Below the pieces are notes generated by a model. It was not told the origin of the DNA. It saw only the letters and a list, made by a program, of their open reading frames with translations, and did no database searches. Positions 44,932 to 54,592 of a stretch of 64,000 nt of DNA are shown one piece after another. Made by a program: the position numbers and the translations under genes. Each line of letters begins with the position of its first letter. The stretch's first letter is position 1. Origin of the DNA: Endothia cerciana (taxonomy: Eukaryota > Ascomycota > Sordariomycetes > Diaporthales > Cryphonectriaceae); contig JALRMH010000009.1 of NCBI GenBank assembly GCA_026119935.1, positions 744,001-808,000 on the forward strand. Direction: 5' to 3'.

Positions 44932-45993
44932 CTTCTAAGTCTACAGAGGATTTCTTCTGAAACCTATATACAAAGATGTACGGGGATGGAAAGGATTTGC
45001 AGTGTGTGTGTTTGTCGTGACGGCTGACTAGATCATACTCAAAGGGATTTTCGAGGGCTCCTGTATCGGAGCACTGGTGAAGATCTTGAAGGAAACGTAC
45101 CACGAAGCTAATCAACACCGTTTCATTAACTATTGAAGACGGACGAAACGTACTATCTTACAATATAGTTCATATGAAGAGACAGGAATCAAACTGTATG
45201 CTACCCTCTGAAGTCTTGTAGCCGCAGTGTATCCTTAATGCAGGAGGTGGAAGGGGGGCTTGCAGTGAGCAGAACCCTAACCCCAATCCGAATCAGCCTG
45301 TGCCCACCACCACCCCCGGTGGTGGTGGCTTGTCTTTTTTCCTCCTTTTTTTTTCTCCTGCTTTGCCTTCTTCCAGGGCTTTGACAAGCGAAATTCGAGG
45401 CCACCAGACAGCCACTCCCGGCATAACAATCTTTTTCAGTGCTTTGATACACACCTCGAGGCAGAAATTATTGCCTCAAAGTAAGACAACCATGACCTCT
45501 GCCTTCCCGTCCTCCGCTGCCTGGCACAGTGGCACAGGAGACTGCTCTGGTCTTGGCTAAGGTCACCGAATCGTCAGAATATCTCACTAGCCTTCTGATA
45601 TTCTCACTGCATACGCTCGCCTTCCGTGTGAGATCTGGGACATCACCCTCAGCTTCAGCATCAAAGAACCCCCGTCGACCTGGGTCGGGGCCGGACCCGA
45701 GGGAACAACTACAACAAAGGGCTCTCGACATCTTCGGCATACACCGAACGGGGATAGGTCTGTAGGCTGGGTATCTTGAGTTGCATTTATGTATTGTATT
45801 CCTGTCTAGTTCTCTCGGTTTCCCTCGGCCATCGTTAGTACTGTGCTCATCCGGTTAGTCACAGAGACTTGTCTTAAGCCCGTATAAGCAGATGTCCGTA
45901 ATCCGTTTAGCTAGGTGATAGATGAATCTCCGTGCTCCACTCTCGAGCTAACCTTGGTTTTCGCTCTGGCACTGCTGTCAACGCTCTCTTGAG
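44932..45993. other. Intergenic, nothing firm
   Basis: A CCACCACCCCCGGTGGTGG near-palindrome lies at about 45305-45327. A frame at 45529-45765 has no family motif. No gene supported. Confidence 0.45.
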
Positions 45994-46146
45994 CTCACTG
46001 TCGTTACGAATGCAGTCAAGTCCCTGCTCAAACATGGTGCCGACGTGCATGCAAGCGCAGAGGGGTTAACATCTCTCGAATTTGCCGAAGGTAACAGGCA
46101 CCACGAGATTGTGAGCGCTTTGAAATCCTATATTTTCGAAAGTTGA
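45994..46146 (+). pseudogene. Ankyrin-repeat tail fragment
   Basis: A 50-codon frame ending in TGA reads VKSLLKHGADVHASAEGLTSL then HHEIVSALKSY, i.e. one and a half ankyrin units. No start codon, upstream repeats or splice acceptor of a longer gene were found, so it is the leftover 3' end of a decayed ankyrin gene. Confidence 0.6.
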
Positions 46147-47017
46147 AGATGTGTTGGTCATCAGGAAAGACTGTGGAGATACGAGAACGCTGTTGGCAGC
46201 GAAAACGAGGGGACAGAGAAGTGCAGCACAACAAAGCCTCAGGCTGCTCATGCCAAATTTCTCAAGTTTCGAGAGCCTAAGTTATTCTTCATTTGTAAGT
46301 ATCCTCTGGCACATCAGAGTATGAGTTTGAGAGTATGTGGCTAGCTCAGGAGATAAGGTTTTTTTGGGTTGACGCTGATCTCTTGTTGTATGATCAACAG
46401 GCTCAAGAATTGAAGGCTGCAACAGAATGTGAGGGAGGTTTTGGACCTCCTTAAGGGGGGACAGGACATGGAAAGAAGGGGGGGACGTAGAAGGTGAATG
46501 ATCCGAGGACTATTTCCCAGCTGTGCGCGCTACCTTGGAAGGTATTAATCCTAGGAGGCCAAGTTGTGTTACAATTGGAGGGTATACAAGCGATAATCAG
46601 GAGCCACAAAAATTACCATTTTACAGGAGGACGTCTAGAGGAGGCTCGTTAAAGAGATGAGGGTCTTGAAAAAGTAACCCACTGAGTCCCGGCATATATG
46701 AATTACTTACGTTGGGTTGGGTTGGAATATAGGTTCGACCCCGACATACCAGCTTACTCTGGAAGGGGTGGATAATTAGTGACTTGAGAGAACACGTACC
46801 GAGATGTAAAAAGCATTGTCCTAGCGCTGGTATTCAATTCCAACTGGTATATACATAGCAAGTCAGACATAGTCGCCCCCAAACAAAGAATAGTCCGGTA
46901 GAGGGGTAAACTACCTAGAAGCGCTGGTGGGAGTAAAAGCTACAAGTGTCGACGACTGGTATGGGGTCTAAAGTGAAGGAGCAAGGTGGAAAATGACAGT
47001 CTGAATCATTCAATTTG
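46147..47017. other. Intergenic, nothing recognised
   Basis: No gene supported. G-rich runs at about 46454-46487. Confidence 0.45.
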
Positions 47018-47951
47018 ACATGTACACGGCCGAGTTTCTCATCCCCGATCCGCGGGGTTTCCAAGGCGGCCGCAAGTTGTCGCAGACAGGTGGACACGGC
47101 GACGACACCGAGGTCTGGAACGATAGCCACTGCTGCAACAGCAACGGGATCGCGTCCTTGGTGCTTGGGAGGCTGTGCGACGGCGTCCCAGACTGCCTGA
47201 AGGCTGCCAGGGACAACATCCGGAAGGGGGCCAACCATATCAAGGTGTGCACCTCTGGCGGCATCGCTTCAGAAACGGATAAGCTCGAGTCCCTGCAGTT
47301 CACGGTGGAGGAGCTTCAAGCAATCACGACCATCACCAAGATTATGGGGGGGGGCACTCTGGTCACGGCTCACTGCTACACGGCCGAGGGCGTCCGCCAT
47401 GCAATTGCGGGCGGCGTCAGGGGCATCGAGCCACGGGAACATAATCGACCCGGACACTGCGAAGCTGATGGCCGAGAAGGGCGTCTTCTTGACCCCCACC
47501 CTGGCCTTGCACACCTTCGTGACGATGCCCCCCTACGACAAGTTTGAGGCGCCCGAAGGCCTGCGCAAGAACGCCATCGTGGGAGATGCTGGCGTTCGCG
47601 GTATCCGCTATGTGGAGGAGCCGGTGTCTGCGTATGCTACGGCACTGACACCACTGGCCCGACGCTGGTGATGCAAACCTACGAATTTGTCGTGCGCTCC
47701 AAGCTGCTACCAAGCCCCGTCGTCTCCTGCGACAGGCTACCATAAACGGTGCCAAACAATTAGGGATGGAAGGAAAGCTGGGCGAGCTGGTCGAGGTCGC
47801 TTTTGCTGACCTCCTGTTCCTCAAGGAAAACCCACTAGAGAACGTGGCTAGCTTGGACCGGATCAACGAGAACCAGTTGCTGATTATGAAGGATGGGAGA
47901 ATCGTAAAGAGCCGCATCGAGGGTTTGAAGCCAGAGAGAAATTGCGAGTAG
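47018..47951 (+). pseudogene. Amidohydrolase-family (imidazolonepropionase-like) pseudogene
   Basis: Segments in order match metal-dependent amidohydrolases: LSQTGGHGDD, then NIRKGANHIKVCTSGGIAS with the Lys that is usually carboxylated, then VTAHCYTAEGVRHAIAGGV, then HGNIIDPDTAKLMAEKGVFLTPTL. In another frame come GTDTTGPTLVMQTYEF (a GTD-type metal Asp) and finally LFLKENPLENVASLD. The start of the enzyme, with the HxH metal motif, is absent. Frameshifts occur at about 47432 (one C too many before HGNIID), between 47600 and 47650, and a stop lies before 47765. This is a 5'-truncated, multiply broken copy. Confidence 0.78.
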
Positions 47952-48900
47952 AACTGAAGAGGCGGATTATCATTCTCAAAAATACCAAGGTAGACTTGAC
48001 TACCTGTAATTACTGTAAAACATATATAAATCGGAGGAGACTTTGTACAGATCACGGCATCCCGATGTTGCATTTCAGCTCCAATGGTTGTGAATCGGGT
48101 GTATGACGCACAGCGATACACTGATTTGAATATATACCATTGTCATACACAGCATCAACGCTCTACAGAGCTCCATGTTGCCATGATAGTCGCCGCTTCG
48201 TCTGTCTCCACGGCACAAATACACAAGGGGAATTCCAGCACCGATCGGTCCCCAGTTCTTTAGTGCCATTAAAATCACCATAGTTAACGGCTGTTCCCCT
48301 GGGTGTTGTCCCCACTAACAATCTCATATACATTCGTTGATGCTTTTGTGGCCGGCGGCAACATGGCAGGGCCGGCCGATTTGTACTCCATCTGGGGTAG
48401 GCTACATGGTAGTAGCACCATGATTCTGCTCTGCTCGGGCCTACCTGGACCCCTGGTTGATAAGCCAAAGCTCCGTCGAATGCGCTAAGGATGTTTGTTC
48501 CGGAGCCTCCACTTCATCCCACTGGGGCTATGCAACCGGCTACATGAACCCGACGTCGGAACAGCGGGCAGCGTCCAACGCCAACGCAGCGGCAATAAGG
48601 GTGTGCCAAGATCGACCTTCACGGCGACGAAGCGCAGAGGCTCTCAGAACGAGACGACCAACAACCCGAGTGCAGACCATTCCAAATCACCAAGAGGATC
48701 CTTCGCTTCCAAAGATAACAAACTCGTCATGGGTGGACACGTGTGAGCCTTTTCCCTCGCTCCGAACCGACCCACCCCCCGGTGGGCAACCATTTTACTC
48801 ATAGGTCATAGGAACATGATGGATGATGTCCTCATATCAAACTGTTCGTCCAGTGAGAACAACAAGAGACAAAGTCTGAGGCTAATATGTTTATTGACAA
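47952..48900. other. Intergenic, nothing firm
   Basis: Only short frames without motifs. No transposon ends or RNA genes seen. Confidence 0.4.
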
Positions 48901-49536
48901 GTGCCTCCGGACCTGTTGCGGTCAGCCCTGAGGGTTCTAGTCTCCCAAGGCTCCACCAACCAGAAGCCATTTACTAGACATGTTCGCCAGAGACTCCGCG
49001 AATCTCCTCCGGAGTTCGTAGCCCCAGAAGTCCTGTTCCCAGCTGCGGATGGGCCTGTCTCCGCTTGCAAAGAATACCTTGCTCTTACGAGATGCATCTT
49101 CTCATCTGAGCTCCCGCAGGAATCACTCCCTTAGTGAGTACTCCTCCGAGAGTGGCTTGGGATAAGGTTCGTGACTTAGGCTAACAAAAGCTCAAGCTTG
49201 ACACACTTTGTCAGCTCTCTCCGCCTGGCGGAAGCCCGATTTACTCCGGGGTCTGACCTGGAGCCTGTGGTAGAGAAATTCGGGGGTGATGTTGTGCAGG
49301 CGGTGCAGGCCCTAAAGGAGGCGAACCCAGAGCCCAGTGAAACCCTGGAGGGGTTACTACTGAAACTCTTGTCATCGTTGAAAGATTGCCGTGCTTATTG
49401 CGAGGCTGCGAGACCGCAGCCACTGGTATACCCATTCGCACGAGCAGAGCGGCAGATCGCAGATGTCGTGGGCCTTCTCTATCCTGGAAGGCTTGACCTA
49501 TCTTCTTTCAGCGATGGGTCGATTATTGATGTTGAC
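48901..49536 (+). other. Open, coding-like sequence leading into the aldo-keto reductase
   Basis: Two stretches, about 48901-49135 (VRQRLRESPPEFVAPEVLF, CKEYLALTRCIFSSEL) and 49191-49536 (SSLRLAEARFTPGSDLEPV, LEGLLLKLLSSLKDC), can be joined in phase through a GTGAGT donor and AAAAG acceptor, and the second runs without a stop into the reductase. They may be an N-terminal helical extension of that protein or the end of a separate broken gene. No in-frame ATG was found before 48901, so the 5' end is unresolved. Confidence 0.4.
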
Positions 49537-50921
49537 ATGTCAAAGTCTCAAAACGTGGAAACGTCCACGGTCGGACCCCATCAGATGCCGCGGCTCTTCA
49601 ATGGACTCTGGCAACTCTCATCACCAGCTTGGGGCTCATCGACCACGCAGAAGCAAGAAAGGGCGCTAGCTCATCTTGTCGAGAACGGCCTCACCGCGGC
49701 CGATATGGCAGATCACTACGTAAGCCGCCGCCTTGTTTTTTGTTCTTTTGTTTTTTTTTTTCTTCCTGTTTTGGGTGGGGGAGGGAGGCTTGGGACCGCT
49801 TTTTACTTACACTGAGAGTAGGGCGATGCTGAGTTGATATATGGCGATTTCCGCAACAAGCTGAGCCCCGAAATCAGAACAAAAGTATACGCAGCGACCA
49901 AGTGGTGTGTTTTCACACCACTCAAGAATCCGCCCACAGCTGAATGGGTCCTCGCCGCTGTCAGAGAGCGTTGCCGGAGACTGGGCGGAAGAGTCGAACT
50001 TTTGCAGTTCCACTGGTACGATGTATGAATCCCAACCTCGCACTTGATATATGTTGAGCCAAAACTAACTGTCTCAGTACACGCACAAGGAGTACCTGGA
50101 TATCCTGGTAGATCTGGTCAGAATAACAAAGTCTCATCCCGACCTCGTCTCGACTATCGGACTGTGCAATTTCGACTCCGAGTACACGCAGGAGGCCTGT
50201 GAGTACCTTTTGGCTAAGACCGGCTCAGTCGGGATTGTCTCGAATCAAATCCAGGTAGGATGCCCCTATTCAATGTTTCACCATACACCGACTAATGGTG
50301 TTTTCCTTAAGTTCTCCTTGTTCGACTCGAGGCCCCTCCAGAAGATGTGTGCCGTATGTGAAAAGTATGGCCTGAAGTTGCTTACTTATGGCTCTTTCGT
50401 AAGTCGGCCGCCAATATATCTCCTGGTTCTTAGGCTAATCGATGGCAAGTGCGGCGGTTTCTTGTCTCAGAAGTGGTTCGGCCAAGCGATTCCGGAAATC
50501 TACTCGGAAACGACGCCATTGACTCCATCACAGCGAAAGGTATGAGACTTGTTCAGATATTCAGGGCATCGACTAAGCATGTCGGCAGTACTTTGACATG
50601 ATCAACAACTGGGGCACATGGGCAGACTTTCAGAGTCTCCTCTCCGTACTCTCGTCTGTCGCTGAGAAACACAACGTGAGTCTGACCAATGTGGCGACTC
50701 GATGGGTCTTGGATCAACCGGCGGTGGGAGCGGTCATTGTGGGAACCCGGCTTGGGGTCTCAGCTCACAGTGATGAGAACTTGGCCGTGTTTAGTTTCAA
50801 GCTGAGCGAGACGGACATGACTGCGATCAACCATGCGGCCCTGGGCGAAAATGGCCAGAAGTCGTTGGCGTTGTTCGAGGGGTTGGGAGATTGCGGCCAC
50901 GAATACCGAGGAATGCACTAG
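49537..50921 (+). CDS. Aldo-keto reductase, six exons
   Basis: Exons 49537-49719, 49822-50022, 50078-50254, 50312-50398, 50450-50539 and 50589-50921 are all phase 0 and give 356 residues. The TIM-barrel NADPH oxidoreductase signs are present: FNGLWQLSSPAWGS, then MADHYGDAELIYGDF with the catalytic Asp and Tyr, AATKWCVFTP with the catalytic Lys, LLQFHWYDYTHKEYL with the His, IGLCNFDSEYT, and SNQIQFSLFDSRPL. The C-terminal nucleotide-binding segment is GAVIVGTRLGVSAHSDENL. The start MSKSQNVETS was chosen because it precedes the fold directly, but the frame is open further up (see 48901-49536). Substrate unknown; reduction of a sugar or small aldehyde is typical. All six exons splice cleanly, so the gene is probably functional. 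Confidence 0.87.
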
Positions 50922-51541
50922 ACTTATTATTATTTCATGCACGCATAAGGTAATAGATAACAGACATATGGGCATAGAAAGTCCCGGGCGGGCTTCGCAT
51001 CTAGGATTACAATGTCGAGAATCAAGTCTACTACTTCACGTGAATACCTTGGGATACAAAACTGTGGTCAGAGCACAATCAGGACATGTTTAACGCAGAG
51101 CATGCACATTATTATAAACACATGACTGGCCACATTGTAAATAGACATCAACATGGACAGTGAGATTTCGAAGTAGTGTAGGTGATTTTCCAGAACATAA
51201 CAAGTTAATTTTAGCACGGGGGCTGCTAGAGACGGCCGAGAAGGCACAGGGCCAAGGAGGCCGATGAAGTGGACCAGACTGGGGGTGTCTGGCAGCGTGC
51301 AGGGTTCTATCCAACTCCGTCACGGTTTAGACACACACGATGAGACTAGGGTAGAAATATTATGAGTGTCAATGGCACACCGGTGTATCATGATGATGAT
51401 GATAATCATAATAATAAATTGACTTTAATTAGTTCAGAAATGAGTAAGGCAAATCAAAACAATATTAGCTTTATTGAATAGGTAACACCACTCAAATCTT
51501 GGCACTATTCAGCGGCAAGCTGCGGGCAGATCGCAGTTTAT
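50922..51541. other. Intergenic between convergent genes
   Basis: A (GAT)n-like run lies at about 51391-51414. No gene seen. Confidence 0.45.
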
Positions 51542-53207
51542 CTAAGCGGGAAGGGAAATGCCAGCGACGTCCGCCATAGCACCGCTCTCGATAAGATCCT
51601 TCTCCTTCTCCTTGACCGTGATATCATCCTTCATCTCAGATATGGACATTGAAGATTCAATCACATCGGGGTACTTGGCTGCAGTGTGCTTGTCAAGCTG
51701 TTTATCAAATCAGTTATTATAGCTTCGAGATGCAGGACGGAGCAAGTCTTACCCAATGCATGGCCCACAGCATGCTGAGTAATACAACGATGATGGAAAT
51801 CATTGCAATAGCTCCCTTCCTCCAGTACGGGACGTCTGAGGCAGGGTACAATACAATGCCCCAGAAAGTGTGAAGAGTCTGGCTGGCGGCGTTCATGGAC
51901 GCAAGGTTGACGGCCCGAAGCGCATCAACACCGCCACGCTGGCAGATGATGTTCGCCCAGCCAAATAGAAGGGGATTGATAATGTAGGCTGTTCCGGCAT
52001 TGTAGTATGCAAAGGAGGTGGCAGAAAATGAGACGTTGGGCACAAGCAGAATAACTGATGTGATAAGCTGCAGACCGCAGACAAGTATTCCCATTGACAC
52101 GCGGCGGCCAGTGTTGTCAATGTAGACGGCAGCCATAAGGTTGGAGACAATGCCCACGGCTTGAATACCAAGAGGGTATGTGTTGATCTGGGCCTGTGTG
52201 AAGTTACTTGCTGTGGTACTTCATCAACTGCCTTGGATGCAGAGTGCCTCGAGAGCTCCACAGGCCAGGGAGAACATGCACAAGATGTAGCTGTGTAAGT
52301 AAGAGGTCTGATTGATTCGTTGATCTTTCCAACTCACAAGGCCGGAGAAGTAAACGTTCGCTTCATGAGGGACCACGGGTTGATATTGTGTCCGTCTTCT
52401 CGCTTGGGCGGGAGCCTCGTGAGGGCCAGTCATTTCTCAGATTCGCTAAAGAATGATGCTTTGGCCTTCTCTGGGATGTCTGGGAAGTACAGGTAACCCA
52501 TGATAGCGATAGGCAAGGTAATGATGCCGTCGATGAGGAAAGCCCTTCCTGAAAAGTCAGAGTTGCTGGAAGGGAACGGGAATCATTTCGAGGGAGGTCG
52601 TTTTCCAGTACTTACCATTACCAGCCAGCCAGATTAGCCTACAATGGCAATGATCAATATAGCTCCAAAACCAATGTAGCAAGATGTAGCTCACGTATCC
52701 GTTCATCCCCTTGTAGATGGCTATCATCATTACGCCTGCGAACATAGAGCCAGCTTGGCCCGACGCAGTAAAGATAGCGGTTCGTTTGGCAATCTCCTTG
52801 GGGTTTACTATCGGCGTGGTCAGAAAAATGAGGAAATAGAGCTTTAGGAAGACTACTCACTACCAGGATCCAATGACGTAAAGAGTGCCGCAGTACGTGC
52901 TGGCTTCAATGAGGCCCATCGGGAAAACGGACTGCACACAGCTGACCGTAAGTTTTGGAGGCTGCGCTGCACATAGTAAGTCCAGCCCAGATGATTGCCA
53001 TGGTGGGGAAATAAATCCGAGGAGCAATGGCTTGAATAGCGATGCTGTGAGGAATCTGGCCGATGGTATAACTGCCGGAACATCAGAACTGGGTTCGGCC
53101 TCTCTTGTCTTTAAAACATACCCAGCAGTTGTCATGGATAGGAGGACACTGTAGTCCATGGTATGGAGCCTTATAGAATCAACTAGAGTCATATTCAATA
53201 AATACAT
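51542..53207 (-). pseudogene. MFS anion:cation symporter (allantoate/nicotinate permease type), broken
   Basis: The family is read from ordered pieces: SVLLSMTTAG/YTIGQIPHS across an intron, IAIQAIAPRIYFPTMAIIWAG, MGLIEASTYCGTLYVIGSW, PKEIAKRTAIFTASGQAGSM, FLIDGIITLPIAIMGYLYFP, SESEK, LALTRLPPKREDGHN, AQINTYPLGIQAVG and LMAAVYIDNTGRRVSMGIL, then a hydrophilic tail ending at 51542. Faults are a one-base shift between AVRFP and MGLIEAS (about 52917-52923), an in-frame TGA at 52432-52430 where the family has Arg (CGA to TGA) just after SESEK, and no recognisable first transmembrane segment before 53207. The splice between exons near 52850 also fails in phase. It is a decaying transporter of small organic anions, with perhaps only its 3' half intact. 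Confidence 0.75.
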
Positions 53208-54163
53208 ATTGCATTAGATTTTAATTGTTCACATCAGAATAGTTGTCAGGCGTGGAACCCGCACCCTGGGCTGACGACCCCGGGACGGAGGAACGGCGGT
53301 AACGCTGCCAGAGCCGCGCAGCCCACGCGGTAGGGTTTGCGCCGACTCTCCGACAGGCAGACTCTATATCAACGGACCAAACGGGCGAAGAGGCAGGGAA
53401 GGAGGAAGGAAGGCAGGTTCAGTGGTCCTTAGAACCAGCTAGCTAACTGCGAACACACTGCCTGGGAGCACCTCACACCCTCTCACTTCACTTGTGATCC
53501 TACACCCTGACAATAGTAAGCTTTTTATACTATATATAATATATATATAACTATTGATACACTAATTTTGGATTTTTACTTCTATTTTTATATACTACGC
53601 AAGCTTTTACTAGGCTACATGAGCTGAATGTAATGGTACCCCCTGTAATATTCACGAAAGTGGGTCGCTACTGACACGCCTAGGCGTGAACGGTTCGCGC
53701 TGGAGCTATGCCACCCACCACCACCCGAGTCGCCGTGATATCGCGTACGGAAAAAGTACCTGCATTAATTCGTCCTATCGCCTTATTGCCGAAGGATGTA
53801 CGGAAATACCAGCATCACTTCTTATCTACCTTGTTCGCCTGAATGCCGAAGGATGTGCGGAAGCACCAGCATCAGTCCTTGTGCTTCCCATTTTCCGTCT
53901 CCGAGCCTCACCTCGAACATCCGATATCCGCACACGAGAAAGTCGCCTGCTGAGCCGGGCTCCGGGACCCTTCTCAAAACTGTGGGGTTTTTCATAATTT
54001 ACGGTATCAATGTTATGGTGCCGTAAAGCTTATGCTCTGGTACAATACCATAAAGCATCGGCAACAGTAATCCGTTAAGAGCTACAATATCAACAAGTAG
54101 ATAGCGCAGTCTCTATTCAACAAGTGTTTGAGCAGACTCCAACTAACATTTCACGTAGAAGAC
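53208..54163. other. Intergenic with short tandem repeat
   Basis: Contains an AT-rich patch (53520-53580) and the doubled unit listed separately. No gene supported; the GC-rich stretch 53240-53400 resembles repeat debris but no family was recognised. Confidence 0.45.
53779..53885. repeat. Two tandem copies of a roughly 54-bp unit
   Basis: Positions about 53779-53828 and 53833-53882 share CGCCT..TGCCGAAGGATGT, then CGGAA.,ACCAGCATCA in the same order, differing at about ten positions. No coding role visible. Confidence 0.75.
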
Positions 54164-54592
54164 ATGGCCCCACCAGGCCGCAGTACGGTACAGGATGACA
54201 CCTTTAAGCTCTACGACCTCCGCGTCGAGGTCGTATGCCCCGACGGTGAACGCGTCCTCTGTGGCGCCAAGGCTGGGGACCATTTCACCCTGACGGGTGA
54301 GATGCTGCACCTACCCCCCGGCCAGGGGATAAGCATCTACAGTCTGGGTTAGTTGATTGGTTGCAGAGAGAGGAAATCTTGCCCATACCTCAAGGCTGAC
54401 AGGACAGCCGCGGTGTTGCCGCTTCTTGCCGCGAAGCAGAGGATGACAGACGCCAAGGACTGGATGAGCACCGACGCCTTGGTCGCTTGCCCAGACCCAA
54501 ACTGCAAGTCCCAACTGAAGATTATCCGGACGGGGATTCGGACATTTAGTCATGCGGAAACCACTGCGATAGGGCTCGAAGGGAATTCATAG
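54164..54592 (+). CDS. TIGR04076-like small protein, two exons
   Basis: Exon 1 (54164-54347) and exon 2 (54408-54592) join with phase 1 closing to Ala, giving SIYSLAAVLPLLAAKQR and 122 residues in all. The sequence follows the small TIGR04076-type family: DDTFKLYDLRVEVVCPDGE, GDHFTLTGEMLHLPPGQG, then DWMSTDALVACPDPNCK. The function of this family is unknown; it is found in bacteria and fungi, which hints at transfer, but codon use here is ordinary. The donor GTTAGT and acceptor GACAG are acceptable. Without splicing the frame would stop after 63 codons. Confidence 0.78.

Noticed and set aside
53240..53520. Possible LTR or TE end in the GC-rich stretch before the AT-rich patch
   Set aside because: No second copy, no TG...CA ends, no primer-binding site and no target duplication could be identified.
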